From: Myxococcus fulvus | GTDB taxonomy: Bacteria; Myxococcota; Myxococcia; Myxococcales; Myxococcaceae | Length of the DNA: 64,000 nt | NCBI RefSeq assembly: GCF_900111765.1 | Contig: NZ_FOIB01000003.1 | Span: 434,001 to 498,000, forward strand | Direction: 5' to 3' | In this document: positions 10,506 through 21,121 of the stretch, piece by piece | How the letters are laid out: each line of letters begins with the position of its first letter | How positions within the stretch are numbered: the first letter of the stretch is position 1 | The notes under the pieces: generated by a model | Told to the model about the DNA's origin: nothing | The model's input: only the letters and a program-made list of their open reading frames with translations | Database searches by the model: none | Position numbers and translations under genes: made by a program

Positions 10506-12401
10506 ATGCAATTCGTCGAGGTCGCCGTCCAGAATGTCCGGGGATTCACTCCCGCGGGACGCTTCGCGCTGAAAGCCGGGTACCTCGTCCTCAAGCCGCC
10601 CTCGGCGGAGGCGAGTCCCTTCGCGGGCGTGTTGCTCGCGCTGCTCTACGCCGACGGGCGGGGCCAGGATGCGTCCTTCATCGCGCCGGGCGCGAAGTCC
10701 GGCAAGGCCGCGCTGACCTTCGTGGGCATCGACGGCGCCACGTACCGCGTGCTGCGCGAGCTGGGTGGCTCCGGGACGCTGCACCGGCTGAACAAGACGA
10801 CGCAGCAGCCGGAGCTGGTGTCCTCGGACGCCTCGGAGATGAACCAGTTCCTGCGAGGTCAGGTGGGCCTGCCGCCGCGCACGAGCTTCGAGCAGCTCTA
10901 CTGCCTGCAGCCGGGACAACTGCCGTCGCGGCGTCCGCGCAAGGCCGCGGCGAAGGCGGTGGATCCGAAGACCTCCGGCAAGTTCCCCTCGCTGGCGAAC
11001 GCGTCCTCGGTGGCCGCCGCGGAGGACATCCCGGCGGCGGAGGCGAAGGTGCGCGCGCTCGAGGCGGAGCTCGTCTCCGCGCGCGAGGTGGATCAGCTCC
11101 AGTTCAAGGTGGACGGGCTGTCGTCGCAGATCTTCGACGCGGACCAGCGCCTCAAGGGCACCGAGGGCCTCAAGGTGGCCATCCACGAGGCGGAGAACGC
11201 GTGGCGGGCCGCTCCGACGCCGCAGACGCTCGGCCTGCCCCAGGACATCCTCAACCGCGTGCAGCGCTACCCCAAGGCGCTCGCGCGGCGCGACGAGGCC
11301 CTGAATCGGCTGGGCGCGGACCGTGACGCGGACGCGGCGGAGGTGCCGGACTCCGTGGAGCCGCTGACGCAGGACCGCATGTTCTGGTTGGGCATCGGGG
11401 TGGGCGTGCTGTTCCTCGGGCTGTCGTTGGGCCTGGGGCTCGGCGTGCACCGCGCGTTCCGCTACCTGGCGCTGCTGGACATCCCGGCCTTCGGCTTCGC
11501 CGCCTTCCTGGCGCTGCGCTACGTGGACGAACTCCAGCGCGCCTCGCGCAAGGACAGCAAGGAGGGGCGCTTCGACGCGCGCGAGAAGAAGATCCACGAG
11601 GAGTTCGAGGCCGAGGCCGCGCCGGTGCGCATGGCGCAGAAGGCGCTCGGCGTGGAGAGCCTGGACGAGATTCCCACGGCGCTCGAGCGCAAGGAGCTGC
11701 TGGCCGCGCGGGTGGTGGAGCTGAAGGATCAGCTCGCGGGCGTGGAGGCCGACCCGGAGTTCGTGGCCGCCTCCACCCAGCGCCAGGCGCTCAAGGAGCA
11801 GATGGATGCGCTCAACGCGGAGCTGACGCGCAAGGGCTCCTACGTGCGTGACATGCGCGAGGTGGAGCGCGAGCTGGGGCGGGTGAAGGAGTCGATCACC
11901 CTGGCCAAGGCCCCGCCCGCGCCGGTGACGCAGGCGGATGGCTCGCCCGCGCCCGTGGAGCCGCTGGAGGATCCGTCTCCGGCCGTGCTGTCCCAGGCGG
12001 CGGACATCTTCACGACGGATGTGCTGAGCGTGCAGGGGATGCTCAAGGAGCGCTGCGTGCAGTACCTCACCGCGCTCACGGACCGGCGCTATCAGGGCGT
12101 CGAGTGGGACAAGGAGGGGCGGGCCTTCGCGCTCGCCTCGGGGCGCCGCGTGCCGGTGGGCGAGCTGCCGCCGAAGGACCTGGACCTCTACTACCTGGCG
12201 CTGCGGATGACGGTGGTGGAGAAGGGGAGCGCGCGGGTGAAGCGGCCCTTCGTCCTGGAGGACGTCTTCGCGGGCATGGAAGAGGTGAAGCTGCCGCTCA
12301 TCGCCCGCATGCTCAAGCACCTGGGCACCCTCACGCAGGTCGTCCATGTCACGTCACACCCCGGCTTCGCCCAGATGTCGGACGGCACGGTTAACGTGTA
12401 G
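10506..12401 (+). CDS. Degenerate SMC/YhaN-like coiled-coil membrane protein
   Basis: A 631-residue protein without a name I recognise. The N-terminus (VEVAVQNVRGFTP) looks like the start of a RecF/SMC/YhaN-type ATPase, but no P-loop is seen. The C-terminus keeps the outline of the other ABC-ATPase elements: a signature-like segment LPPKDLDLYYLALRM (554-568), a Walker B-like RPFVLEDVFAGME (from 580) and a switch-like VVHVTSH (about 612). Between them lie Glu/Arg-rich coiled-coil stretches and, unusually, two hydrophobic segments at about 293-313 and 317-339. This suggests a membrane-inserted pseudo-ATPase with coiled-coil arms. It follows the rplS terminator and precedes a YraN nuclease gene by 50 bases. 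The function is unknown; the ATPase ancestry is inferred from motif order. Confidence 0.7.
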   Translation: MQFVEVAVQNVRGFTPAGRFALKAGYLVLKPPSAEASPFAGVLLALLYADGRGQDASFIAPGAKSGKAALTFVGIDGATYRVLRELGGSGTLHRLNKTTQQPELVSSDASEMNQFLRGQVGLPPRTSFEQLYCLQPGQLPSRRPRKAAAKAVDPKTSGKFPSLANASSVAAAEDIPAAEAKVRALEAELVSAREVDQLQFKVDGLSSQIFDADQRLKGTEGLKVAIHEAENAWRAAPTPQTLGLPQDILNRVQRYPKALARRDEALNRLGADRDADAAEVPDSVEPLTQDRMFWLGIGVGVLFLGLSLGLGLGVHRAFRYLALLDIPAFGFAAFLALRYVDELQRASRKDSKEGRFDAREKKIHEEFEAEAAPVRMAQKALGVESLDEIPTALERKELLAARVVELKDQLAGVEADPEFVAASTQRQALKEQMDALNAELTRKGSYVRDMREVERELGRVKESITLAKAPPAPVTQADGSPAPVEPLEDPSPAVLSQAADIFTTDVLSVQGMLKERCVQYLTALTDRRYQGVEWDKEGRAFALASGRRVPVGELPPKDLDLYYLALRMTVVEKGSARVKRPFVLEDVFAGMEEVKLPLIARMLKHLGTLTQVVHVTSHPGFAQMSDGTVNV

Positions 12402-12451
12402 TCCGATGTGGAGGGTGCCCTCCATGAGGGAGGGCGGGGAGTGGGGACGGG

Positions 12452-12823
12452 ATGGGGCGTGGGGTGCGGCGGGAGTATGGGGACGAGGCGGAGGCGGCGG
12501 CGGTGCGGTACCTGGAGGAGCGGGGCTGGCGCGTGCGAGCCCGCAACTGGCTCTGCCGGTACGGCGAGCTGGACGTGGTGGCCGAGCGCGAGGAACTCCT
12601 GTGCTTCGTGGAGGTGCGGATGCGCTCCACGGCCGTGTGGGGAGACCCGGCGCACACCGTGTCGTTCGCGAAGCAGCGTCGGGTGGTGAAGGCGGCGCTG
12701 CACTATCTCTTCGCGCATGAGCTCCAGGGGCGGATGATGCGCTTCGATGTGATAGCCGTCGTCGGGCGCGGCGAGCGGGCCACCGTGGAGCACATCCCCG
12801 GCGCCTTCGATGCGGGCATGTGA
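12452..12823 (+). CDS. yraN: YraN/UPF0102 family nuclease-like protein
   Basis: A 123-residue member of UPF0102, a restriction-endonuclease-like fold related to Holliday-junction resolvases. GELDVVAE and FVEVRMR supply the acidic Asp41, Glu54 and following Arg56 expected of a PD-(D/E)XK-type centre. The family commonly sits next to rsmI, as here. Its stop overlaps a GTG that could start rsmI. A role in DNA handling is inferred from the fold; the true biological role of the family is not well known. Confidence 0.85.
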   Translation: MGRGVRREYGDEAEAAAVRYLEERGWRVRARNWLCRYGELDVVAEREELLCFVEVRMRSTAVWGDPAHTVSFAKQRRVVKAALHYLFAHELQGRMMRFDVIAVVGRGERATVEHIPGAFDAGM

Positions 12824-12831
12824 GGGAAGGC

Positions 12832-13662
12832 ATGGCTGGAACGCTGTACCTGGTGGCCACGCCCATCGGGAACCTGGGTGACATCTCGGCACGCGCGCTG
12901 GAGACGCTCCGCGCGGTGCGCTTCATCGCCTGTGAGGACACGCGGCACTCGCGCGTGCTGCTCGACCACTTCGGCATTGGCGGCAAGGACCTGGTGAGCC
13001 TGCCCGCGTTCGCGGAGGGGCAGCGCGCCGGGCGCATCCTGGACCGGCTCGGGGAGGGCGAGGACTGTGCGCTCATCACGGACGCGGGCAGCCCGGCCAT
13101 CAGCGACCCCGGTGAGCGGCTGGTGGCGGAGGCGCTGGAGCGGGGGCTGACGGTGGTGCCCGTGCCGGGGGCCACGGCGCTGGTCGCGGCCCTGAGCGCC
13201 TCGGGGCTGCCCACGGGCCGCTTCCACTTCCTGGGCTTCCTGCCGCGCAAGGGGCCGGAGCGGCGGGCCATGCTGGAGGAGGTGGCCTCGCTGTCCGCCA
13301 CGCTGGTGCTCTACGAGTCTCCCCGCCGCCTGGGCGAGACGCTCCAGGACCTCCAGGAGGCGTGGGGAGACCGCAGGGCGTGCGTGGCGCGCGAGCTGAC
13401 GAAGCTGCACGAGGAGTTCGTCCGCGCGCCGCTGTCCGAGCTGTCCGCGCGCTACGCCACGGAGGAGGCCCGGGGCGAGGTGGTGGTGCTGGTGGAGGGG
13501 CGCACCGGCGAGCGGCGCTGGTCCGAGGAGGAGCTGCGCCGGGCGCTCGAGGACGGGCTCGCGCGAGGCGAGAAGCTCAAGCCCTTGAGCACGGAGCTGG
13601 CGCGTCGGGCGGGGTGGTCGGGACAGGACGTGTACCGACTCGGGTTGTCGCTGAAGAAGTAG
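12832..13662 (+). CDS. rsmI: 16S rRNA (cytidine1402-2'-O)-methyltransferase
   Basis: Methylates the 2'-O of C1402 in the decoding centre. The 276-residue product has the tetrapyrrole-methylase fold: GTLYLVATPIGNLGDIS at the start, ACEDTRHSRVLLDHF, then the ITDAGSPAISDPG SAM loop and PVPGATAL. The start used is ATG 12832; GTG 12820 overlaps the yraN stop and is the other option, adding four residues. The gene ends at a hairpin shared with the convergent barrel gene. Confidence 0.93.
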   Translation: MAGTLYLVATPIGNLGDISARALETLRAVRFIACEDTRHSRVLLDHFGIGGKDLVSLPAFAEGQRAGRILDRLGEGEDCALITDAGSPAISDPGERLVAEALERGLTVVPVPGATALVAALSASGLPTGRFHFLGFLPRKGPERRAMLEEVASLSATLVLYESPRRLGETLQDLQEAWGDRRACVARELTKLHEEFVRAPLSELSARYATEEARGEVVVLVEGRTGERRWSEEELRRALEDGLARGEKLKPLSTELARRAGWSGQDVYRLGLSLKK

Positions 13663-13673
13663 GCGGTCCGGAA

Positions 13674-13708
13674 CCGGGAGGCGCGTGCTCGAGGCCCGCG
13701 TCTCCCGG
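13674..13708. terminator. Hairpin between rsmI and the convergent barrel gene
   Basis: CCGGGAGGCGCG and CGCGTCTCCCGG pair over 12 positions with one wobble around an 11-base loop. It sits between two converging stops (13662 and 13723) and could serve both strands. No T-run. Confidence 0.6.
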
Positions 13709-13722
13709 GGACTTCCCTGGCG

Positions 13723-15021
13723 CTAGAAGTTGAAGGACGCGCTCAGGTCGAAGCGGAACGTCGTGCTGCCGATGGCGCGGAAGCGGCGCGACACCAGGTC
13801 ATAGCGCCAGTCGAACGTGGGGTTGAGCTCGGGGGAGCCGAGGCCCGCGTTGATCTCACCGTCGCCGTCCAGGTCCTTGCCCAGCTCCTCGTTCGTGAGC
13901 GTGTGGTCCGTGTTGTAGAGGAACGTGCCACCCGCGCGGATCTTGAAGGACTCCGAGGCGCTCGCGGTGACGCCGAGCATGCCACCGACCTGGAAGTACT
14001 CCTCCGAGGTGAGCAGCTTGCGCAGCGCCGCGCTCAGCTCGTTGTGGTAGCGGCCCGCGCCCACGTAGTTGCCGATGGCGCGCAGGTCCAGGGTGAACTT
14101 CTGGTGCTTCTGCGGGCGGTCGAACGGCACCAGCTCCACGCCGGCGATCATGCCCACCATCTTGGGCGCCTTGATGCCCGTCTCCTTGCGGTCCCACGGC
14201 CCGGTGCCGCAGTTGCCGGGAGCGCCCAGGGTGGCGGGATCCGCGTTGCGCTGGTCGCAGTTCGAATAGAAGACCGGACCGCGCACGGGGATGGTGTAGC
14301 TGGCCTTGAAGTACGGCTCGGCCACGCCGATGCGCCGCGAGAACGACGTGTAGAGCTGGTACTTGTGGACGCGGTCACCGATGTTGCCGCGGTCGTCCGA
14401 GTTCGTCGTGTCGACGCTCGGGTCCCGCTGCTTCGCCGTGGGGGCCTCGTAGTCGATGCCGAAGATCCACGTGGGCTTGGTGACGTCCTTGTCCTGGTTG
14501 AAGAAGGCGTAGGCCAGGCCGAAGTGCAGGTTGCCCAGACCGCCGCGGAAGCTCTCCTGCGGCATGCCGAACAGGGGCACGCCGTTGGCCTGCGGGTCGT
14601 CGAGGCACCCGGGGATGGTGGAGCCATCCGGGTTGATGCAGTTGTTGGTGATGGTGGACGACTCTTGCGACGACTGGGAGGTGAAGTCCCAGCGCTCGTT
14701 CTGCTGGAACACCAGCGGAAGGAGGAAGGACAGCTCCAGGTCGCGGTAGAGGCCGACGGCCATCCTCAGGTTGAGGCGGGCATCCACGCCCTTGTACCAG
14801 AGCTCAGCGGCATCACCGCGCCCGGGCTCACTCCCCACCGGCGCGAGCTGCTCGCGGATGATCTTCGCGCGAGTCTGGGTGCGTTCGAACCCGACGTCGA
14901 TGAACAGGTCGAACGGGTCATCGTCCTCGAAGGACGAGGCGATCCGGGTGATATCCGCCGCGCTGGCGGCGAACGGCGCGCCTAGCGTCAGCGCGGCGAG
15001 TACGGCGCGAAGCCTGTGCAT
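13723..15021 (-). CDS. Predicted outer-membrane beta-barrel protein
   Basis: A 432-residue protein with a typical signal peptide (MHRLRAVLAALTLGAPFAASA) and a mature part full of alternating aromatic/hydrophobic strands, ending in Phe-Asn-Phe (SASFNF), a terminal aromatic as in many barrel proteins. A segment near 390 (KDLDGDGEINAGL) resembles a calcium loop. I cannot name the family; related long barrel proteins without assigned role are common in Myxococcales. It is encoded 96 bases downstream of the M23 peptidase gene on the same strand, so the two may share an envelope role. Confidence 0.65.
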   Translation of the reverse strand: MHRLRAVLAALTLGAPFAASAADITRIASSFEDDDPFDLFIDVGFERTQTRAKIIREQLAPVGSEPGRGDAAELWYKGVDARLNLRMAVGLYRDLELSFLLPLVFQQNERWDFTSQSSQESSTITNNCINPDGSTIPGCLDDPQANGVPLFGMPQESFRGGLGNLHFGLAYAFFNQDKDVTKPTWIFGIDYEAPTAKQRDPSVDTTNSDDRGNIGDRVHKYQLYTSFSRRIGVAEPYFKASYTIPVRGPVFYSNCDQRNADPATLGAPGNCGTGPWDRKETGIKAPKMVGMIAGVELVPFDRPQKHQKFTLDLRAIGNYVGAGRYHNELSAALRKLLTSEEYFQVGGMLGVTASASESFKIRAGGTFLYNTDHTLTNEELGKDLDGDGEINAGLGSPELNPTFDWRYDLVSRRFRAIGSTTFRFDLSASFNF

Positions 15022-15117
15022 CCGACCTCCGACGGCGAAACGACCGGGCCTTCCGGCAAGCCCGGGGGGCTCCCAGCTAGCCGCGCCGTCGGAGGAGTGT
15101 CAAGAATCGGGTTGCTT

Positions 15118-16164
15118 TTACTTCCCCGCGACCGACGTCCCGAGCAGCCCTTCCAGGCGGCGGACCTCGTCGTCGAAGGCCGTCTTGTGGGTGGCGGCCA
15201 GGGTGCGGCGGTAGGTCTTGTGCTGGTCGAAGGGGTCCAGGACCTTCTCCTCGCCCTGCATGAGCTGGTAGTGCAGGTGGGGCGCGAAGGAGCGGCCCGT
15301 GTTGCCGCTCTTGGCGATGACCTGGCCCACGTTGAAGCGCGTCCCGGCCTGGATGTCCTTGGACACCTCGTCCAGGTGCAGGAAGAGCGCGCGGCGACCC
15401 TTGCCGCCCGTCTCGATCAGCTCCAGGCAGTTGCCGTTGCTGCTCCAGTTCCAGTTCTTGCGCTTCACCACGCCCGCGAAGGGCGCCTTGACGGGCGTGC
15501 CCACCGGGGTGCGGAAGTCCACGCCCTTGTGGCGGCGGCCATCGCGCAGGAGCGACGTCACCTGCTCGTAGTCGTCCAGCGGGGACTTCTCCAGCCGCAG
15601 CTCCAACTCGTCGCCGGAGGACAGGTAGTAGCGGGCCGCGCCTTCGCTCGAGCCTTGGAAGCGGTAGGCGCTCATCGTCTTGCCCAGCTTGGCGCTGGTG
15701 AAGCGCACCGCGTGCACCAGCGGCTCCTCGTTGGGCCGGCGCTGGAAGAGCACGTCCAGGGTGTCGCCGCGGAGGATTTCGTTGGGGACGGCCACCCACC
15801 ACACCAGCGTGCGCGTCACCACCTGGGCCAGCGCCGGGCCCACGTCAGCGCCCGCGGAGTTGACGAACGCCGTCTCCAGCGGTCCGTCGATGCGCATGGA
15901 CGCGCGCTCCATGCCCGCGGCCTTCACCGGGTCGGTGGGAACGGCGGGGGCGGTGGGCGCCGCGGCCAGGGCGCCCGCGTCGGGCGTGGCAGCGGCATCG
16001 GTGGTGGCCTGGGTGACGGCGGCCTCCTGCGTGGCGGTGGCCATGCGCTGCTTCCACCACCACACGCCCCCGGCAGCGCCGCCGAGGATGAGTGACACGG
16101 CGACCACGGGCCCGATGGGGCTCCGCTTCGGAGGTGCACCGAGGGTGGGGAGGTTCGGCCGCAT
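15118..16164 (-). CDS. Membrane-anchored M23 family metallopeptidase
   Basis: A 348-residue LytM-type peptidase. A single membrane segment (about 17-36) anchors it, followed by an Ala/Thr/Pro linker (43-80) and a beta-rich middle part. The M23 domain at 205-310 has all zinc ligands and catalytic His: HKGVD (His212, Asp216), His263 and HLHYQ (His296, His298). It should cleave peptidoglycan cross-bridges, or act as a LytM amidase activator if the substrate groove differs. The order encB-encA-response regulator-M23-barrel runs on one strand, but a 75-base gap separates this gene from the regulator, so it may not be one transcript. Confidence 0.9.
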   Translation of the reverse strand: MRPNLPTLGAPPKRSPIGPVVAVSLILGGAAGGVWWWKQRMATATQEAAVTQATTDAAATPDAGALAAAPTAPAVPTDPVKAAGMERASMRIDGPLETAFVNSAGADVGPALAQVVTRTLVWWVAVPNEILRGDTLDVLFQRRPNEEPLVHAVRFTSAKLGKTMSAYRFQGSSEGAARYYLSSGDELELRLEKSPLDDYEQVTSLLRDGRRHKGVDFRTPVGTPVKAPFAGVVKRKNWNWSSNGNCLELIETGGKGRRALFLHLDEVSKDIQAGTRFNVGQVIAKSGNTGRSFAPHLHYQLMQGEEKVLDPFDQHKTYRRTLAATHKTAFDDEVRRLEGLLGTSVAGK

Positions 16165-16239
16165 GCTGGCTCCATGAATCGGAAAGAGTGAGCGGGCGCG
16201 AAACCAGCGCCCGCGACGAGGAATTCCGCCAACCGAGGG

Positions 16240-17664
<1,425 letters not shown>

Positions 17665-17685
17665 GGGGGCAGGGCGGGGGCTGGA

Positions 17686-18552
17686 CTACCGACGGGCGGC
17701 AGCCGCGGGAGCGCCCTCGAGGGTGCAGATGGCGTCCGGGTGCTTGATGCGCAACAGCAGCGCCTCCAGCACGCGGAACGGGTGGTTCATCCGCGAGGCA
17801 CCCAGGTACGCGGCCACCATGTCCATGGAGACCGCTAGGTCCATGTTCTCGCGGCCGGTGGACACCACCACGCCCGAGTCGCCGCGCAGGCGGTTGGACT
17901 GGTAGACGCCGTCGGCGGCCAGCTGCTTGATGGTCTCGATCTCCAGCACGCCCGTCTTCTCGTAGATGCGGTGCAGCTGCGAGTAGAGCTTGGGCGACAG
18001 CACCACGGCGTAGGGGCCGAAGTGGCCGTGCTCGTTGAGCGTGCGCGTGGCGTCGACGATGGCCTGGAACCCGCCACCCGCCGCCGTCCAGTCACCGAGC
18101 GGCACGGTGAGCCGGCCGTTGGCCGTCATCAGGCCCTCGTAGCCCAGGCGCGCGTCGCCGTAGAAGATGAGCTCATCCTCCTGCTGCGCGCACAGCGCCG
18201 CGGCGCCGGCGGCGGCCGAGACATCCAGCGGCATGTTGTGCGTGCGCGCCGCCTCGATGTCCCGCCAGTGCAGCAGGAAGTCCTTGTAGATGATGGGGAT
18301 GGTCTTGAACTTGCGAGCGTCCGTGAAGACCATCGCGGTCTCCTGCTCGCCGACGATGTCCACCGCGCCCGGGGATACGCCCTGGAACTCGTCGTAGGGC
18401 ACCGTCTGCACGCCCGCGCCCAGCGGACCGTAGATGTCGAGGATGCGGCGGCCCACCAGTGAGCGGCGCGCCACCTGGATGACGGTTTCATTCAGGCGCG
18501 CCCACTCCTCCTCACGGAGCGGGTTCTCGGCATGTCCAAGGAAGTCAGGCAT
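17686..18552 (-). CDS. encA: Encapsulin shell protein EncA
   Basis: Shell subunit of a protein nanocompartment with the HK97 phage-capsid fold. I recognise the 288-residue sequence as nearly the same as M. xanthus EncA: it opens MPDFLGHAENPLREEEWARL and has the same ILDIYGPLGAGVQTVPYD block. In M. xanthus the shell stores iron, protects against oxidative stress, and loads cargo proteins that carry a targeting peptide. Differences from the remembered sequence are few and mostly in the C-terminal tail. The cargo gene encB lies 47 bases upstream on the same strand, and a sigma-54 response regulator starts 21 bases downstream. Confidence 0.97.
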   Translation of the reverse strand: MPDFLGHAENPLREEEWARLNETVIQVARRSLVGRRILDIYGPLGAGVQTVPYDEFQGVSPGAVDIVGEQETAMVFTDARKFKTIPIIYKDFLLHWRDIEAARTHNMPLDVSAAAGAAALCAQQEDELIFYGDARLGYEGLMTANGRLTVPLGDWTAAGGGFQAIVDATRTLNEHGHFGPYAVVLSPKLYSQLHRIYEKTGVLEIETIKQLAADGVYQSNRLRGDSGVVVSTGRENMDLAVSMDMVAAYLGASRMNHPFRVLEALLLRIKHPDAICTLEGAPAAAARR

Positions 18553-18599
18553 CGAACAATCTCCGGATCAACATCTAGGGAGAAAAGAGGGGAACGTCT

Positions 18600-19079
18600 T
18601 CAGCGATTGCCGCCACCACCACCGCCACCACGACGCAGCGAGCCCACCGTGAGGGGGTGGGACTCGACGGCGGGCGGCGGGGCGGGCAGGCCATACATGA
18701 GCCGCTGCGGAGGCAGGGCGGTGAGGGGCTCCACCGGAGAGCGGCCGTTGAGGACCTGCTTGGCCGGAGGCGGAGGAGGGGGCGGCGCGAGCACGGCGGC
18801 GGGAGGCGGCGCCTCGCCCACGGCCTGCTGGAAGTGACCCGGCGCGATGGGCGTGGTGAAGCGCGAGTCCTGGTGGGCGTCGAGCATGCGCAGCATGTGG
18901 ACCGCCTCGGACACGTGCTCCTTCTCCTCCGTCGCCAGGTGGAGGAAGAAGGCCCGCACCTCGGGGTGGGAAGCCGCCCGGGCGAAGGCCTCGTACTCGT
19001 TGATGGTCTCGAGCTCGCGCGCCAGCACGCGGCGGATGCGCGCCACGTCGTCCAGGTCGCTGTCCGGTATGTCGGCCAT
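18600..19079 (-). CDS. encB: Encapsulin cargo, ferritin-like protein EncB
   Basis: A 159-residue iron-mineralising cargo. The first 70 residues form a two-helix ferritin-like unit with EEKEH (51-55) and conserved upstream Glu, which should bind iron as a dimer. Then comes a long Pro/Ala linker (86-140) and the encapsulin targeting peptide LTVGSLRR at 143-150, followed by a Gly-rich tail. The start chosen is ATG 19079; an in-frame start 90 bases upstream would add a poorly conserved segment. It is directly upstream of encA. Its Pro-rich linker would let the helical part move freely inside the shell. Confidence 0.93.
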   Translation of the reverse strand: MADIPDSDLDDVARIRRVLARELETINEYEAFARAASHPEVRAFFLHLATEEKEHVSEAVHMLRMLDAHQDSRFTTPIAPGHFQQAVGEAPPPAAVLAPPPPPPPAKQVLNGRSPVEPLTALPPQRLMYGLPAPPPAVESHPLTVGSLRRGGGGGGGNR

Positions 19080-19183
19080 TGAGGACGGACCCTCGCAACC
19101 CGCCGGGGGCACCGTCAAGAGAAACAGGGGCCATGGGTTTCGCGCTTCATGCCACTTGACGTCACGCATAGAGTCCTTTGCCC

Positions 19184-20884
19184 GTGACCGCCTCCGCGCC
19201 CGAGCCTTCCCCGACGCCTCCCGCCCCTTCAGGTCGGTCCGAACGCTCGGGGGGCAAGGGCGCGATGCTCGTGGCCACGGGCATCCTCGCCTCGCGCCTG
19301 ATGGGCCTGGTGCGCGAGCGCGTCTTCGCCCACTACCTGGGCAACGCGGAGGCGGCCGCCGTCTTCAAGGCCGCGCTGCGCATCCCCAACTTCCTGCAGA
19401 ACCTCTTTGGAGAAGGGGTCCTCTCCGGCTCCTTCATCCCCGTGTACGCCCAGCTGCTGGGCCGCAAGGACACGGAGCAGGCGGACCGGGTGGCGGGCGC
19501 CGTCTTCGGCCTGTTGTCCCTGGCGACGGCGCTGCTGGTGTGCGCGGGCATGCTGTTCACGCCCGTGTTCGTGGACCTCATCGCCCCGGGCTTCGAGGGC
19601 CACGCGCGCGAGCTGGCCATCCGCGTGGTGCGCATCCTCTTCCCCGGCACCGGCTTCCTGGTGCTGAGCGCCTGGTGCCTGGGCATCCTCAACAGCCACC
19701 GGCGCTTCCTGCTGTCGTACCTGGCGCCCGTCGTCTGGAACGGCGCCATCATCGCCACGCTGCTCGCCGTGGGCGGCCGCTACGGCGAGGACCGGCTGGT
19801 GGAGCTGCTCGCCTACGGCGTGGTGGCCGGCGGCTTCCTCCAGTTCGCGGTGCAGGTGCCCCGCACGCTCCAACTGCTGGGGAGGTTCCGCCCGTCGCTC
19901 TCCACGGCGACGGAGCCGGTGCGGCAGGTGCTGCGCAGCTTCGGCCCGGTGGTGCTGGGGCGCGGCGTGGTGCAGTTCAGCGCCTGGGTGGACACCGCCT
20001 TCGCCACGCTCATCTCCGAGCGCGCCATGTCGTCCCTCGTCTACGCGCAGACCATCTACCTCATCCCGGTGAGCCTCTTCGGCATGGCGGTGTCGGCGGC
20101 GGAGCTGCCGGAGATGGCCCGCGCGGCGGACGGCGCCACGACGGAGGAGGTCGCCGCGAAGCTGCGCCAGCGCATCGACGGTGGGGCGCGGCGAATCGCC
20201 TTCTGGGTGGTGCCCTCCGCGGCGGCCTTCCTGTTCCTGGGCGACATGGTCGCCGCGGCGCTCCTGCAGACGGGCCGCTTCGACGCGGCGGACTCGCGCT
20301 ACCTCTGGTACCTGCTCATGGGCGCGGCCGTGGGGTTGGTGGCCTCCACCGTCGGCCGGCTGTACGCCTCCGCGTTCTACGCCCTGAAGGACCCCAAGAC
20401 GCCGCTGCGCTTCGCCATCGTCCGCGTCGCGGTGGGCTCGGTGGGCGCCTGGGTCCTGGGCCTGCACCTGCCCGGGTGGCTGGGGCTGCCCTCGGAATTG
20501 GGCGCGCTGGGACTCACGCTCGCCAGCGGGCTCGTCGCCTGGCTCGAGTCGTGGCTGCTGCGCCGCAAGCTGACCCGGCAATTGGGGCCGGTGGGCGTTC
20601 CCAAGGGACTCTTGCCCCGGCTGTGGGGCGCGGCCGCCATCGCGGGCGTCGTGGCCCTGGGCGTGAAGCTGGGGCTCGCTGCCATGCTGGGTCCCATGCC
20701 GGGAGTGCAGGCGGAGTGGGGCGGGGCCTTCCTCGCGCCCCCCAGGCTGCATCCCGTCCTGGGCTTCCTGGCCGTCGCCATCCCCATGGGCGGCATCTAT
20801 TTCGCGGTGGCCGCCGCGCTGGGGGTCCCCGAGGCCGGCGCGGTGTTCCGCAAGGTCTCCGGACGGCTGCGCCGGGCGCGCTAA
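19184..20884 (+). CDS. murJ: Lipid II flippase MurJ
   Basis: Inner-membrane flippase that moves the peptidoglycan precursor lipid II to the periplasm. About 566 residues with the 14-helix MOP fold; typical motifs are SRLMGLVRERVFAHYLG at the start and NLFGEGVLSGSFIPVYA, the charged central-cavity region of the family. The start used is GTG 19184; a TTG at 19178 is two codons longer. It is divergent from encB with 104 bases between. The N-terminal 30 residues are a Pro/Ser-rich extension that the core family lacks. Confidence 0.93.
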   Translation: MTASAPEPSPTPPAPSGRSERSGGKGAMLVATGILASRLMGLVRERVFAHYLGNAEAAAVFKAALRIPNFLQNLFGEGVLSGSFIPVYAQLLGRKDTEQADRVAGAVFGLLSLATALLVCAGMLFTPVFVDLIAPGFEGHARELAIRVVRILFPGTGFLVLSAWCLGILNSHRRFLLSYLAPVVWNGAIIATLLAVGGRYGEDRLVELLAYGVVAGGFLQFAVQVPRTLQLLGRFRPSLSTATEPVRQVLRSFGPVVLGRGVVQFSAWVDTAFATLISERAMSSLVYAQTIYLIPVSLFGMAVSAAELPEMARAADGATTEEVAAKLRQRIDGGARRIAFWVVPSAAAFLFLGDMVAAALLQTGRFDAADSRYLWYLLMGAAVGLVASTVGRLYASAFYALKDPKTPLRFAIVRVAVGSVGAWVLGLHLPGWLGLPSELGALGLTLASGLVAWLESWLLRRKLTRQLGPVGVPKGLLPRLWGAAAIAGVVALGVKLGLAAMLGPMPGVQAEWGGAFLAPPRLHPVLGFLAVAIPMGGIYFAVAAALGVPEAGAVFRKVSGRLRRAR

Positions 20885-21121
20885 GTGCTCGCCAATGCTC
20901 GGCTCCTCACGGAGCGGGCAGGGGGTGGTTGGAGCAGCAAGGAGGGGGTGGGCGGGATGGCCTGGAGGGGGGCCTTCGTTATGGTCCCGGCGGTGGTGTG
21001 GGCCGCGTGCCTGTCTTCGGGGCTTCCTCCGGACAGGGCGCGCGTGTAGAGTGCGCCGCCTTTTTCATGGGCCCGGCTTCACGGGAAGTCTGGCTGACTT
21101 CGTCTCAGGAAGGTCTCGGCA

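Noticed and set aside
19080..19183. Search for a sigma-54 promoter between encB and murJ
   Set aside because: A TGGCAT on the minus strand is not followed by TTGC at the right distance, so no site is claimed.
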